A stretch of DNA of 64,000 bases from Cladorhizidae sp. MBARI D1340-BT2 (GCA_028752905.1 JAQNBH010000014.1:4042595-4106594); one strand, 5' to 3'; shown: positions 52,950 to 64,000, counted from the first letter of the stretch. Notes: generated from the sequence alone by a model not told the origin. Numbers and translations: made by a program.

Positions 52950-54640
52950 TTGAAATTGGCTGAGGACATAATATACCTGAAAAGCTCTATTAAATACTCA
53001 GCAGTTGTGCCTGATCTGAAGAACAGAAAGTGCAGCAAAGATTATTCAGACTCTCATAAAATGGTCGAAACATGTCGAGTATTCTATAATTTCCCCAGTG
53101 GAATCCCCTCTGTTAGTCAAGCTCCCTGGTCTTTGCCAGCACCATCATTGCCTTATGGCGCGTCCTCCACTGCACCCAAGTGATCGTATCTACTCATTCA
53201 GTCACTGAGTCTGCCCATTTGACTTCCATTATGAACCTCCTCAAGAGTAACTTGAAAGACCTTGAACAGTCCATGGCTTTCCTGTCTAAAATAACACTCC
53301 TACTAACTGCTCCTAACCAGTGTCCTTAAAGAGTCTGCCTCTCACGTCACCACAACCCTTAATGGATGCAGTCTCCTTTTAGTGAATTGACACGATGTTC
53401 CGCCCAATCAGGCACGAAGGAGTGTCTTTTTAAGGCCATCCAATCAAGTTCTCCCTCTTCCCACACACACAGTGTGACAGGAGGAACAAACATAACAAGC
53501 CTCCCGACCCCATCCTTTCCCTCTCAGCCAGGCCAACTTCATCTTCCATGAATCACTGTCTCTCTTTTCTCACCTAGAGCTGGCATAATATTATTCCCTA
53601 TATCTATCAGTTACTAAAATATTGCAATGTCTTGGTGCTCCAAGAGCATTGGCTCTGGCCTTTCTAGGAGAAGCAAAGGCTATGCACAAGGTCTTCTTGC
53701 TCTGCTCTGTGTATGATGCTTTCCTGAAGGCTCGAGCCTTCAGCATGATTGTGGAGATGTGTCACTCCTGTGGAAAAGGGCTTCAATGCCTTTCCTATTT
53801 CCAACATTCCTTCTGACAGAACTTGTGGAATTCAACTGTCCCTCTCCTCCAAACTTGTCGCTGTCTTTTTGTTGTTGACATGTACAAGCCGCCGAAGTCT
53901 GACCACGACCACCCTAGTGATGAATATGTTCCCTATCTAAATGGCATGGACTCCCTGCTGTCCTGCCTCCCATCTGACAGTCCAGTTTTGGTTGTTGGTG
54001 ATCTCAATGACCACCTTGGTTGCCTTGGTGGCTCGAGGAGCAGTAATAACCCAAATGGGTGTTTCATGGAAGATGGTAGATCGTCACTCCTTGTTTGCTG
54101 CCTCAATGGGTGCTCTCTCCAGTGGTCCTCTCCATACCTACTCTTCCAGAAATCACTCACTACTTTGGATTGTGTCCTTTGGTAATGCCTCCTCTGTAGA
54201 ATATCTGCTACACTCGTAATGACTCTCTCAATATCTCAGATCATCTACCAATCCTGACAAACATATGGCCTTAGCTGCAATCACTCTCTTCAAACAACCC
54301 AACAAAGACAGACTGCTTAAAACTGGGATCTCTCATCTTAAGATGGTTCTTCCCATCTTTACTGCTTGGTGCAGCGAGCCTGAAACCATTACCAACTTCA
54401 TGGTGGATCTCATTAAGGTGAGTCATTATGGGAACACTTGTCAACACCCACCCCAGACAGCTGCTCGCAGGTCACCTAGTACTATATATGAAATCATAGC
54501 TACTCCTAAGCTAAAAGATTTCTTCAGTATTGCTGAGATTAAACAAATCTCTTGCAAGTTTCAAAATCCTATGTCCCCTTGTTTTCTGCAAATTGTTTTC
54601 TCTCAACATTTTGACAGCCATCGTCAGAAAGAATGAGATA
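52950..54640 (+). pseudogene. Second degenerate LINE: ORF1 fragment and endonuclease
   Basis: About 53630 onward shows the start of an APE endonuclease (LQEHWLWPF in one frame, GGVSLLWK in another), then VDMYKPPKSDHDHPSDEY, PVLVVGDLNDHLGCLGGS and TTLDCVLW in a frame from 53823 to 54185. These are typical LINE endonuclease landmarks (GDxND, then xLDxVL). The upstream part (52950-53550) reads as a low-complexity Ser/Pro-rich chain and may be ORF1. No RT was found before 54640, so the copy is truncated and frameshifted. It is a different family from the LINE at 3-7.4 kb. Confidence 0.7.
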
Positions 54641-56534
54641 CTAAGGCTCGCATAATATCATCATCATTACAACAACAACAACAACAATAACAACAACAAT
54701 AATAATATCAACAACAAACAAAATAAATAAATGGAGTACATTGGTTCTCCATGACATTCATTTTTAACAGCATTCATTGAAATTCTAAGCAATTCGTTAG
54801 GTGTGTGAGTGGGGGGGGGGGGGGGGATAAGGATTCATGGCCGAGGTGAAAACGAACTCCAGTTGAGATATTCTCCATTTGAAATTTGTTGCCATGGCTT
54901 ACATATGATGTAAAAGGCACCCATCCTGATACCTGATATCTGGCAGCAGCTAATGAATGGAGAGTTTGCAAATAGCACTGACAACATTCTTTCACAAGCT
55001 TTGGAGCAGACGAATTACACAAACATGACGATAAATAACTTCAAAGGTGATGGTGGAATGCCAGGCATGACCCCTCGACCTGAAGCATTGCTTAAACATT
55101 GTCTTGCTGCTCGTCTTGCACAAGAAACTTACGAGATATTAACCCTCTACTTCAGTCACCATTGAAAAATCGCACTTTAAATAACCATATTTCAATAATA
55201 TTTATCTACCTACCTGCTTCACTTTTCTTGTTTCTAGCATTGCTTTCTTTTTGTTTATGCATTAAGTAATGCATTGATTGCATTATAGAACCTTTAAATA
55301 GAACAGAATAATTATTGTAATTTTTTGTGCCACGCCATAGTAAAAAGAGGAAACTATCGTCCAAAATAGCAACATTTCAATTCTATATATTTTCAATATT
55401 TTTTTCTCTTTACAACTAAATTTCATATCATTTGAAAGCTAATTCAATGCTGGTTATGATGGTATCAGAATGATACATGTGAGGCTAGTTGTTCTTGAGA
55501 TAAATATTAAAAAGTTTGAAAAACGTAAAATGTTGTGCTCTAGTAATTGCCAAAACAATAATTCAATTATATACTAAATTGCAATAGATAAGGTAATTCT
55601 GCTATCTTTGCTGATTCAGATGATATAAAAAGTTTAACCATTGAGTATAGCAGTAGCCAGAAAACATGCCTACAAAAACGGGACTAATTTTTACCAAATT
55701 TTATTACTGAACCATAGGGTTAAAGCTTTCATTGAAAAATTCAGATAGATCAGCCAGGTTTCTGTTGAAACTCTAAAAGATCATCATAAAGCTACGAGGT
55801 ATTTTCAGTAGCAAATGCACAGTTTCATGACAAAACAGGTTTTCAGAGAAGATGCACAAGCAAGCATCCTAGAACAAGGTAAGAAACAAAGGCAACTTTC
55901 ATAGAATCGTGTGTTACAAATTCTTTAAGAGCTCTGTAAGAAAGTAAAAACTCAAGAACAAAGATGCGGTTGTTCATCTTAATTAAATAGGTCAGTAAGT
56001 ATTGCTAAGTCACAAAAGCATCAGGGTCATGAGGAGATGATATTCCAATACAAGTGCAGTGTGTTAACTCAATGCTGATGACTCCTGATGGAAATCTGAT
56101 GCCGAGCAAGAATGAGTCAGCTCATTCCTGCACTTCAGGGGTCTTATAAAGGACATCCAAAATGAGAAACCATCTAAATAATTGATATGATGAGCACTAG
56201 GCACATGCAACAGCCAGCACTAATAGAGAAAACATATCTCTAGAAAACAAATTTAAACTTCTGCCTCAGACAAAAACGACCTGATAATTGAGACCCCAGA
56301 GAAAGTGGAATGCATGTCGTCGAACACTCTAACAAGGAAAAAACCAACTCTACCCCCTAAAGCAATTATCTACCTCAAGAACATTTTCATCCAAAGCAGT
56401 CTTGATAATTGATGCAATGGCTGGTCTAATGCTCTTACCAGCACAATGTATTTGTAATTTTAAAAAGCATCATATGCAAGCATGCAGATGGCAGAATAAC
56501 AACTATTCCAACAAATTAAAGTATGCAATCTCTG
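54641..56534. other. AT-rich sequence, no recognised gene
   Basis: 54660-54725 is an aac/aat microsatellite and 54808-54826 a G run. The rest is AT-rich unique DNA without supported coding or RNA features. Confidence 0.6.
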
Positions 56535-56618
56535 ATGAAGACCTTGTTATAGAGGATGAAGACCTTGTTATAGAGGATGAAGACCTTGTTATAGAGGATG
56601 AAAACCTTGTTATAGAGG
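56535..56618. repeat. 21-bp tandem repeat, 4 copies
   Basis: Four copies of gatgaagaccttgttataga plus g, the fourth changed at one base. Open in one frame (EDLVIED), but with no sign of a real gene around it. Confidence 0.9.
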
Positions 56619-56757
56619 GTGCAACATTTGTAAACATGTCAGATAGAACTTGGCAAGCAGCAAGTCTTACTTTGTTCCTAGTGATTAGTGCTACATGGCA
56701 AAGTGTTTTGATAAACCAGGCACATCTACTACGGCATCAGCATGCAGGAGAAAGCAG

Positions 56758-57588
56758 ACACGTGGGTGGTGTTGCAGACACGTGGGTGGTGTTGCAGACA
56801 CGTGGGTGGTGTTGCAGACACGTGGGTGGTGTTGCAGACACATGGGTGGTGTTGCAGACTCATGGGTGGTGTTGCAGACACATGGGTGGTGTTGCAGACA
56901 CGTGGGTGGTGTTGCAGACACATGGGTGGTGTTGCAGACTCATGGGTGGTGTTGCAGACACATGGGTGGTGTTGCAGACACGTGGGTGGTGTTGCAGACA
57001 CATGGGTGGTGTTGCAGATACGTGGGTGGTGTTGCAGACACGTGGGTGGTGTTGCAGACACGTGGGTGGTGTTGCAGACACGTGGGTGGTGTTGCAGACA
57101 CATGGGTGATGTTGCAGACACGTGGGTGGTGTTGCAGACACATGGGTGGTGTTGCAGATACGTGGGTGGTGTTGCAGACACGTGGGTGGTGTTGCAGACA
57201 CGTGGGTGGTGTTACAGACACGTGGGTGGTGTTGCAGACACATGGGTGGTGTTGCAGACACGTGGGTGATGTTGCAGACACGTGGATGGTGTTGCAGACA
57301 CGTGGATGGTGCTGCAGACACGTGGGTGGTGTTGCAGACACATGGGTGATGTTGCAGACACATGGGTGATGTTGCAGACATGTGGGTGATGTTGCAGACA
57401 CGTGGGTGATGTTGCAGACACATGGGTGGTGTTGCAGACACGTGGATTGTGTTGCAGACACATGGGTGATGTTGCAGACACATGGGTGATGTTGCAGACA
57501 CGTGGGTGATGTTGCAGACACATGGGTGGTGTTGCAGACACATGGGTGGTGTTGCAGACATGTGGGTGGTGTTGCAGACATGCAGGCA
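56758..57588. repeat. Minisatellite, 20-bp unit, about 41 copies, with CACGTG
   Basis: The unit is cacgtgggtggtgttgcaga, exactly 20 bp throughout. Units are cacgtg or cacatg. Other variants (gggtgat, cacgtggat, gatacg) are less frequent. The cg to ca change is the main difference between units. The + and minus frames of up to 256 codons are artefacts. Confidence 0.97.
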
Positions 57589-58189
57589 CACACTCTTGAG
57601 GTATCCATTGGAGTAGATTTCTTCACCCAAGATACCTGTTGGTGGGTATGGATTTTAAAAGAAGGCTCAGAAGCAGGGTTCAAGATTAATATTTGTAGAA
57701 TTTGTTTACATGAAACCCGCTATCATGGCTGCAACACCACAGGAAGAATTGACCGAGTACGAGAGAAAATGTTACTAAACACATTAACCATTAATGGAAA
57801 CACCAGAGAGTATTAGAATCACTATCCAAGCTGCGAGGTGGTGAGACACCACCACTAGAAGTTGTACTGGGTGTGAGGAATTTTTTTTGCGTGCTGCCAA
57901 GTTCTGAGGTATGGGTGCTAAGAATGCAGTTAGCTCTGCTGGGAAAAAATTAAGAAAATGGAAACTTTCTCCTAGCCCTGCAAGCCAACATTTTATGGGC
58001 ACATGACACAGTACAGCATCAATTATTCCTGATTCATGCAAATTGGGCCGGAGTACAGGTGTGGGTGGACGAACTGACCCCAGCACCGAGCTGCATCTGA
58101 ATCAGTTGCGGTGTGAAATGTACTTGTAAATAGAATAGTTTTGAGTGGTCAGAACTGCTCAAAAGTAATTTGACTGCAGAATGCTGCTG
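57589..58189. other. Spacer, no recognised gene
   Basis: A + frame continues from the array to 57816 without motifs. Nothing else supportable. Confidence 0.5.
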
Positions 58190-59397
58190 AGCCTGTTGTT
58201 CTGGAGGGAGATGCTGAGCCTGTTGTTGTGGAGAGACATGCTGAGCCTGTTGTTGTGGAGAGAGATGCTGAGCCTGTTGTTGTGGAGAGAGATGCTGAGC
58301 CTGTTGTTGTGGAGAGACATGCTGAGCCTGTTGTTGTGGAGAGAGATGCTGAGCCTGTTGTTGTGGAGAGAGATGCTGAGCCTGTTGTTCTGGAGGGAGA
58401 TGCTGAGCCTGTTGTTGTGGAGAGACATGCTGAGCCTGTTGTTGTGGAGAGATGCTGAGCCTGTTGTTCTGGAGAGAGATGCTGAGCCTGTTGTTGTGGA
58501 GGTAGATGCTGAGCCTGTTGTTGTGGAGAGAGATGCTGAGCCTGTTGTTGTGGAGAGAGATGCTGAGCCTGTTGTTGTGGAGAGAGATGCTGAGCCTGTT
58601 GTTGTGGAGAGAGATGCTGAGCCTGTTGTTCTGGAGGGAGATGCTGAGCCTGTTGTTGTGGAGAGACATGCTGAGCCTGTTGTTGTGGAGAGATGCTGAG
58701 CCTGTTGTTGTGGAGAGAGATGCTGAGCCTGTTGTTCTGGAGAGAGATGCTGAGCCTGTTGTTGTGGAGGTAGATGCTGAGCCTGTTGTTGTGGAGAGAG
58801 ATGCTGAGCCTGTTGTTGTGGAAAGAGATGCTGAGCCTGTTGTTGCGGAGAGAGATGCTGAGCCTGTTGTTGTGGAGAGAGATGCTGAGCCTGTTGTTAT
58901 GGAGGTGCTGAGCCTGTTGTTGTGGAGAGAGATGCTGAGCCTGTTGTTCTGGAGGGAGATGCTGAGCCTGTTGTTGTGGAGAGACATGCTGAGCCTGTTG
59001 TTGTGGAGAGATGCTGAGCCTGTTGTTGTGGAGAGAGATGCTGAGCCTGTTGTTCTGGAGAGAGATGCTGAGCCTGTTGTTGTGGAGGTAGATGCTGAGC
59101 CTGTTGTTGTGGAGAGAGATGCTGAGCCTGTTGTTGTGGAGAGAGATGCTGAGCCTGTTGTTGTGGAGAGAGAGGCTGAGCCTGTTGTTGTGGAGAGAGA
59201 GGCTGAGCCTGTTGTTGTGGAGAGAGATGCTGAGCCTGTTGTTGTGGAGAGAGATGCTGAGCCTGTTGTTGTGGAGAGAGATGCTGAGCCTGTTGTTGTG
59301 GAGAGAGATGCTGGGCCTGCTGTTGTGGAGAGAGATGCTGAGCCTGTTGTTGTGGAGAGAGATGCTGAGCCTGTTGTTGTGGAGAGAGATGCTGAGG
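58190..59397. repeat. Minisatellite, 27-bp unit, about 45 copies
   Basis: The unit is atgctgagcctgttgttgtg then gagagag. Forms with gagacatg, gagggag, gaggtag and short gagatg (24-bp) units shift the frame and produce the several long frames. A block of about 220-300 bp (tctggaggg, gagacatg, short unit, tctggagag, gaggtag) is repeated at about 58390, 58630 and 58945. Confidence 0.96.
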
Positions 59398-59880
59398 AAT
59401 GAAAATGATGAGCATTTCCAAGTCATAACTGCTACATGTACTTTAGGTAATGCGTCGAGTATGGACATTGTGCCACTCAATAGTAATGTCAGTGACACAA
59501 CTATATATGCTACTAATCTAACCTCATGTTCTGCCACTGCTCAGATATTCTAATGGCGGGCAATTTGAGTTATAAGATGACATGAAACAATTTCAGTTTA
59601 TTTTTGTAACAAACATTATGTTTCTTCCACATTTATTTTGGCGATATCAGACTGTATAATGAGGAGCATTCGGAAATTCAATATGCATGCCATAAAATGA
59701 AGCTAGCTATAACTACTTTCAGAATTTTTGAAATCCTTGATATGATGTCACCAATTTTAAAGCAAATATTAAGCAATGTATGCCATTGTGAAATTATAGA
59801 TGGCAAGTTGACAAAAACAGGTTATTGCCACCAGTTTTAACTTTATTGCTCACCGGCCGAGATCAAGAGCAAAATACTGA
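59398..59880. other. Spacer, no recognised gene
   Basis: AT-rich unique sequence, short frames only. Confidence 0.5.
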
Positions 59881-59892
59881 AATGGTATATTC

Positions 59893-59925
59893 CTGATGAA
59901 GGCTAGAGCATCTAGTCGAAACGTC
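59893..59925 (+). ncRNA. Hammerhead-ribozyme-like motif (Penelope-type), copy 1
   Basis: CTGATGA (59893-59899), an extra A, a 7-bp stem GGCTAGA / TCTAGTC (59901-59907 with 59911-59917, one G-T pair, loop GCA), then GAAACGTC (59918-59925). This is the order of a hammerhead core with a very short stem III. Such motifs sit in the terminal repeats of Penelope-like elements. The extra A before stem II, and stem I, are not resolved, so activity is uncertain. Confidence 0.5.
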
Positions 59926-60192
59926 GAGAGAATACAATTTCAAGTTGATTATTGAAAAGGTTATTGTAATCATTTTGGATCCAAGATGGCTGCCCAAATG
60001 CATGGCTGGAAAAATGGTAACCGACCTCATCCGAGTTTCTTGATATGAAAAAAGGTCAAAATGTAGCCAAAAAAGCAAAAATAACAAAGTACTGGACCAG
60101 AAGGCCTAGGAGAATTTATGCCTGTTGGGAGTTGAGGTGAATGGGAGATGGTGGAGGTTCTCAATGAACTCTCAGTTGACATAACAAAATTA

Positions 60193-60345
60193 CAATGACC
60201 TTCTCAATAATCAACTTGAAATGTACTCTCGACATTTCAACTAGATACTCTAGCCTTCATCAGTAAATTCCTGATGAAGGCTAGAGCACCTATTTGAAAT
60301 GTCGAGAGATTCAAGCTGGATATTGAGAAGCTCATTGTAATGGTG
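60193..60345. repeat. Inverted pair of Penelope-like terminal motifs, copies 2 and 3
   Basis: The minus-strand copy has its CTGATGA at 60263-60257 and the + copy at 60271-60277, seven bases apart, head to head. Each continues ggctagag, a stem, tgaaatgtcgagag and a tattgagaaggt-like tail, as copy 1 does. Both have GAAATGTC instead of GAAACGTC, and copy 3 has a broken stem II. Probably remnants of one Penelope-like element insertion complex. Confidence 0.55.
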
Positions 60346-60737
60346 GAGGTTGCTGAGAAAGTTGCTGTGATAGAGGTGAGTCTAGGCTGTAACAGCTTCA
60401 TGCTTGTACCTACTCTAGCTTATATGGATCCTTTGCAAGATGTAGTTGCTGGCCTGCTGACAGCATCAGAACTTTCTCTTCAAGTAGTATTAACGATGTT
60501 TGTAAATGAGACCTAACTACATGAACTTAAACATGTCAAAGTGTAAGACTTGTATCTGGTAGGAAAGGGAATCCCCGTGAAGCTGAGATAATTAATGATT
60601 AGAAGTGGTACAGAGTGCAAGTGTCTGGGGCAGTCATTTTCAGCTTGGACTGTTGAGGATAATAAGAAGGCAAGGAGAACCTTTTTCACATCAAGCGTAA
60701 AGTATTTCAAAGACATCTTAGTCCACTTCCTCCTGCA
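60346..60737. other. Spacer, no recognised gene
   Basis: No motif found. Confidence 0.4.
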
Positions 60738-61008
60738 GTGGTGGATCCAGGAGGATTTCATGGGTCCTATGGAACCCCCCTTTCGGTCTGGGAGGATACA
60801 GTCTAACATTGTGACTTCAGTCTGGTTTTTAACTAGCTAGCTAGATTTAAACAGCATGCGATCCAACTTCTGATATCTTTTTCTTGTAACTTCACTAGCT
60901 TTTCCCTGCAGTGGCCTCAGCATAATATATAGCAATTTTGGTAACTGAAGGTCTGGCTCTCCCTTCATTCGCAATCCCCTTTTCAAAATCTTGAATCTGC
61001 CGCTATAT
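60738..61008. mobile_element. Possible hAT-type MITE
   Basis: The left end cagtggtggatccaggagga is mirrored by the right end read in reverse (tagcggcagattcaagatt), the common CAGTGGCGGATCCAG family of hAT MITE ends. The ends have diverged and I could not find an 8-bp duplication. No coding content. Confidence 0.4.
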
Positions 61009-61786
61009 TGTAATAGAGCTGGAGCTGAAAACTAGGTGACGACTGTGAAGTGGATTGCAAGAGACTCAATTCCTTTTGGGGGGAGATGGCAAAGAGGTGT
61101 CATAATGACCGATCATTTGTAGTGATTACAATGAGAGGCTACAACATTGCAGAGATGCTTTTCTGTTTTGCAGTAATGGTTAAAATCCTGAAACTGGGAT
61201 GGCACCATTTGGGGAAACCCTTACCCTCATCGAAGAGTAAGGAGAGGTGAAGGTGGCCGTACTCAATAAAAAAATGTTGTCCAAAGATGTGAAATTTCTT
61301 CACTAGTAAGAGCATCATTATGGTTTATTTTTAAAGCTGTGAGTAATGCTTTTCGGCTGCTGACAATTTCCTAATAGGCCATTCCTGCTTGTCTTGCGCA
61401 CCTCTCCTGCTACTGGGAAGCATCACATGTTCGAACCAGCGGTTTAGCTGTTCATAATTAGACAATACTCTATACACGCACCAGACTATATGCACTCACT
61501 TAGTGACCCTTTACCTAACGACCCCTTACCAGTTATGTTCACTTAGCGACCCTTTACCTAGCGACACCTTACCTGTTATGTTCAGTTGCTAGCTACATTG
61601 CTATATTGCACATGGTACTTTGAGTGTAGTTTCAAATAGGCTGAATGCCTTATTCTTTATGTAGCTAGCAACTCAGTTAGGAACTCAGTGAGGAACAGGA
61701 AATCCAGAGGCAGCAAAGCACCGCCCTAATTCCAGGGAGAAGACTCAGAAGCGAACTCCAAATAAAGTGCACCATCACACTGGCAG
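61009..61786. other. Sequence 5' of the retrotransposon ORF
   Basis: Two tandem copies of about 45 bp (cacttagtgaccctttacct then aacgaccccttaccagttatgtt) lie at 61497-61586. The upstream LTR should be in or before this stretch, but I could not identify its ends or a primer binding site. Confidence 0.5.
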
Positions 61787-64000
61787 ATGCCAGTAATCAG
61801 GTGCCCTGTGAATGGCTGCGATTACAGCACTCCCAACCAGGAGGCAATCATTGCAGCAGCTCTACTCAATGCCCATACCACGACCCACCAAGCGCAGAGA
61901 CCTACTCAGGCTGCCAGGGTTGAGGGAGTAAAAAGACCCGATATTTCATCAGCGGGCACCACCGAGGACTGGATATATTTCCAGTCTCGGTGGGGAGACT
62001 ACACCAAGGCCACCAAGCTGGTGGGGCCGGACCGAGTGTTACAACTACTCGAGTGTTGTGATGAGCAACTTAGGAGAGACTTGACCCGAAACGCAGGGGG
62101 GACGCTCGCCGGAGGGACCGAAGAGGAAGTGCTCACGGCCATGAAGGCCCTCGCTGTCCGGGAGGAGAACGTGATGGTCGCCCGAGTAGCCCTCCATCAC
62201 ATGAAGCAAGACAGGGACGAGCCCATCAGAGCGTTTGCGGCGAGATTGAGAGGACAGGCTAGCGTATGCAAGTACGTCAAGGCTTGCCCGGGATGCGATC
62301 GAGAAGTGACGTATACTGAAGACATCCTCACGGACGTGCTCTGTCGAGGCATAGCAGACACAGAAATCCAAATGGATCTACTGGGAGACGCCAACCAAGC
62401 GATGTCGCTCGAGCAAGCGCTCAAGTTCATCGAGGCCAAGGAAGCCGGCAGACGATCTGCCGCACGGCTATCACTTCCGCCATCAGCGGAAGCAATGGGG
62501 AGCTCCTACCGAAGGCAAAGAAATACCACCCACCCCACCACCAACACACATTCCAGCCCCGAGATATGCACATACTGCGGCACCAAGGGGCACGGGAAGA
62601 ACTCCCCCACCAGGATAAGACGAGTTGACTGCCCAGCATTCGGTTCCAAATGTGACAACTGTGATCGAGAGCACCACTTCAGCAAAATGTGCAGGAGTAA
62701 AGGCGACCATCGACCCACTAGAGGTCAGCAGGAGAATGCACTCTCAGATATGGTATGCCAAGTGACATCGTCACAACATTCTGCCACTATTGATCACCAT
62801 ACTTACAATAAGTTAACACACTCATGGATTAAGAAGCAATCCAGACCACAGCCCTACATCACCCTAACCGTGGAGACTCAACAGGACGATTACATCCGCC
62901 TAGGTCAACGACTGAAGGCCCCCCAACGGAGATTCACCACGCAGGCCATGGCCGATACGGGCTGCCAGAGCTGTCTGGCTGGCACTGCCACCATGAGAAA
63001 GCTAGGACTCACCCCGAAAGAGCTCCTACCCGTTCGTCTGAGGATGCGCGCTGCCAACGACAGCAAAATCACCATCCTGGGCGCCATCCTCGTCAAGCTG
63101 GCCGAACCACAGGGCAAGAGATCCACCCGGCAGATGATTTACATCACAGACCATGTAGACAAATTCTTCCTGAGCCAAGAAGCATGCGCCGACCTCGGGA
63201 TCATCCCCACTGGATTCCCTTCATCCCACTGCGATTCAACCGACACGGATGCCGCCTCCAACCAGGACGTACTCACACTATCGGATGAACCAACGCCTTG
63301 CCAGTGCCCACGTCGCACCCCACCACCTCCAAAACTCGCCGGGGCCCCCCTCCCCACCACACCAGAGAACAGAAGCAAGATCGAGGCCTTCCTCCTCCAA
63401 CGCTACAAGGCCAGTACGTTTAACACCTGCGAACATCAGCCCCTACCCCTGATGGACGGACCCCCCCTGCGCCTCATGATCAACCCCGATGCTACCCCGA
63501 CTGCCCACCACTCCCCCATTCCAGTCCCACTCCATTGGCAGGAGGAAGTGAAAGCCGGCCTCGATCGTGACGTGCGCCTGGGAGTGCTGGAACCAGTCCC
63601 CGTGGGCGAACCCGTCACCTGGTGTCACCGGATGGTCACTTGCGCAAAGAAAAACGGCTCCCTTCGACGCACGATCGATTTTCAACCCCTGAATGCCCAC
63701 GCGACGAGGGAAACCCACCACACCCAGTCGCCATTCCATCAGGCTCGATCCGTTCCACACGACACAAGAAAAACAGTGTTTGACGCGTGGAACGGCTACC
63801 ACTCCGTCGCCCTCCATCCAGACGATCGCCACTTCACCACATTTATAACGCCATGGGGTAGATACCGTTACAAGACCGCCCCTCAGGGGTACATCGCCTC
63901 GGGCGACGGATACACCCGCCGTTACGACGAGATCGTCTCACTCGTACCAAAAAAAACGAAGTGTATAGACGACACTCTCCTATGGTCTTCCACAATCGCT
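61787..64000 (+). CDS. Ty3/Gypsy-type retrotransposon gag-pol polyprotein (partial, runs off right edge)
   Basis: From ATG 61787 (an in-frame TAA lies just upstream) the frame is open to the window end, 738 codons. Order: an N-terminal CPVNGCDYST...H finger-like motif (residues 6-30), a Gag-like helical region (WIYFQSRWGDY, then LLECCDEQLRRDL), a Cys/His knuckle region from residue 261 (CTYCGTKGHGKNS, CDNCDREHHFSKMC), the aspartic protease motif ADTGCQSC (389-396) and reverse transcriptase (CHRMVTCAKKNGSLRRTIDF, TVFDAWNGYHSVALHPDDRH, TPWGRYRYKTAPQGY, then CIDDTLLWS at 726-734). CIDD is the catalytic xxDD box. RNase H and integrase would follow beyond 64000. A single intact gag-pro-pol frame suggests a young insertion. 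The clade is not certain, but similar Gag-Pol frames are common in cnidarians and other invertebrates. Confidence 0.88.
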   Translation, partial: MPVIRCPVNGCDYSTPNQEAIIAAALLNAHTTTHQAQRPTQAARVEGVKRPDISSAGTTEDWIYFQSRWGDYTKATKLVGPDRVLQLLECCDEQLRRDLTRNAGGTLAGGTEEEVLTAMKALAVREENVMVARVALHHMKQDRDEPIRAFAARLRGQASVCKYVKACPGCDREVTYTEDILTDVLCRGIADTEIQMDLLGDANQAMSLEQALKFIEAKEAGRRSAARLSLPPSAEAMGSSYRRQRNTTHPTTNTHSSPEICTYCGTKGHGKNSPTRIRRVDCPAFGSKCDNCDREHHFSKMCRSKGDHRPTRGQQENALSDMVCQVTSSQHSATIDHHTYNKLTHSWIKKQSRPQPYITLTVETQQDDYIRLGQRLKAPQRRFTTQAMADTGCQSCLAGTATMRKLGLTPKELLPVRLRMRAANDSKITILGAILVKLAEPQGKRSTRQMIYITDHVDKFFLSQEACADLGIIPTGFPSSHCDSTDTDAASNQDVLTLSDEPTPCQCPRRTPPPPKLAGAPLPTTPENRSKIEAFLLQRYKASTFNTCEHQPLPLMDGPPLRLMINPDATPTAHHSPIPVPLHWQEEVKAGLDRDVRLGVLEPVPVGEPVTWCHRMVTCAKKNGSLRRTIDFQPLNAHATRETHHTQSPFHQARSVPHDTRKTVFDAWNGYHSVALHPDDRHFTTFITPWGRYRYKTAPQGYIASGDGYTRRYDEIVSLVPKKTKCIDDTLLWSSTIA

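Noticed and set aside
56402..57683. VADTWVVLQT-type repeat proteins on both strands
   Set aside because: Artefact of the 20-bp array, whose three-unit period is 60 bp and open in all phases.
58034..59553. Gln- or Val/Glu-rich proteins on both strands
   Set aside because: 27-bp repeat open in five or so frames. Frame jumps at every short unit show no selection on a frame.

Overview
This window looks like a piece of an animal (metazoan) nuclear genome, probably an invertebrate and possibly a sponge. The reasons are spliced genes with GT-AG introns, a diverged but clear orthologue of the animal Rab-GAP TBC1D16, and a mix of LINE, Merlin, Ty3/Gypsy, probable Penelope-type and small inverted-repeat elements. 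The species cannot be fixed from the sequence, and the sponge guess rests mainly on the repeat flavour.

One host gene is supported: TBC1D16-like, + strand, eight coding exons joined from 25070 to 48832 (623 codons). The reading frame carries across all seven introns. Both catalytic fingers of a TBC Rab-GAP are present, so it looks functional. Only about 1.9 kb of the 23.8 kb is coding. Most of the rest is tandem minisatellite DNA inside the introns.

Layout: 1-2490, no recognisable gene. 2495-10154, mobile elements: a foldback, a decayed PHD-finger LINE on the minus strand, a Merlin DNA transposon with a perfect 8-bp target duplication, a histone-type 3' stem-loop on the minus strand, and a small hAT-like MITE. 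11076-24675, seven main minisatellite arrays plus one Harbinger-like MITE. 24685-48832, the TBC1D16-like gene and its array-filled introns. 48904-50240, a tiny MITE remnant whose right junction has been amplified into a minisatellite. 51901-52800, a large foldback related to another copy in intron 7. 52950-54640, a second decayed LINE. 56535-59397, three more minisatellites. 59893-60345, three copies of a Penelope/hammerhead-like terminal motif. 61787-64000, an open Ty3/Gypsy gag-pol ORF running off the right edge.

About 30 kb of the 64 kb is tandem repeat, in more than 20 arrays with unrelated units of 14-49 bp. Several have higher-order structure. Many long open frames in the window are artefacts of these arrays and are not annotated as genes.
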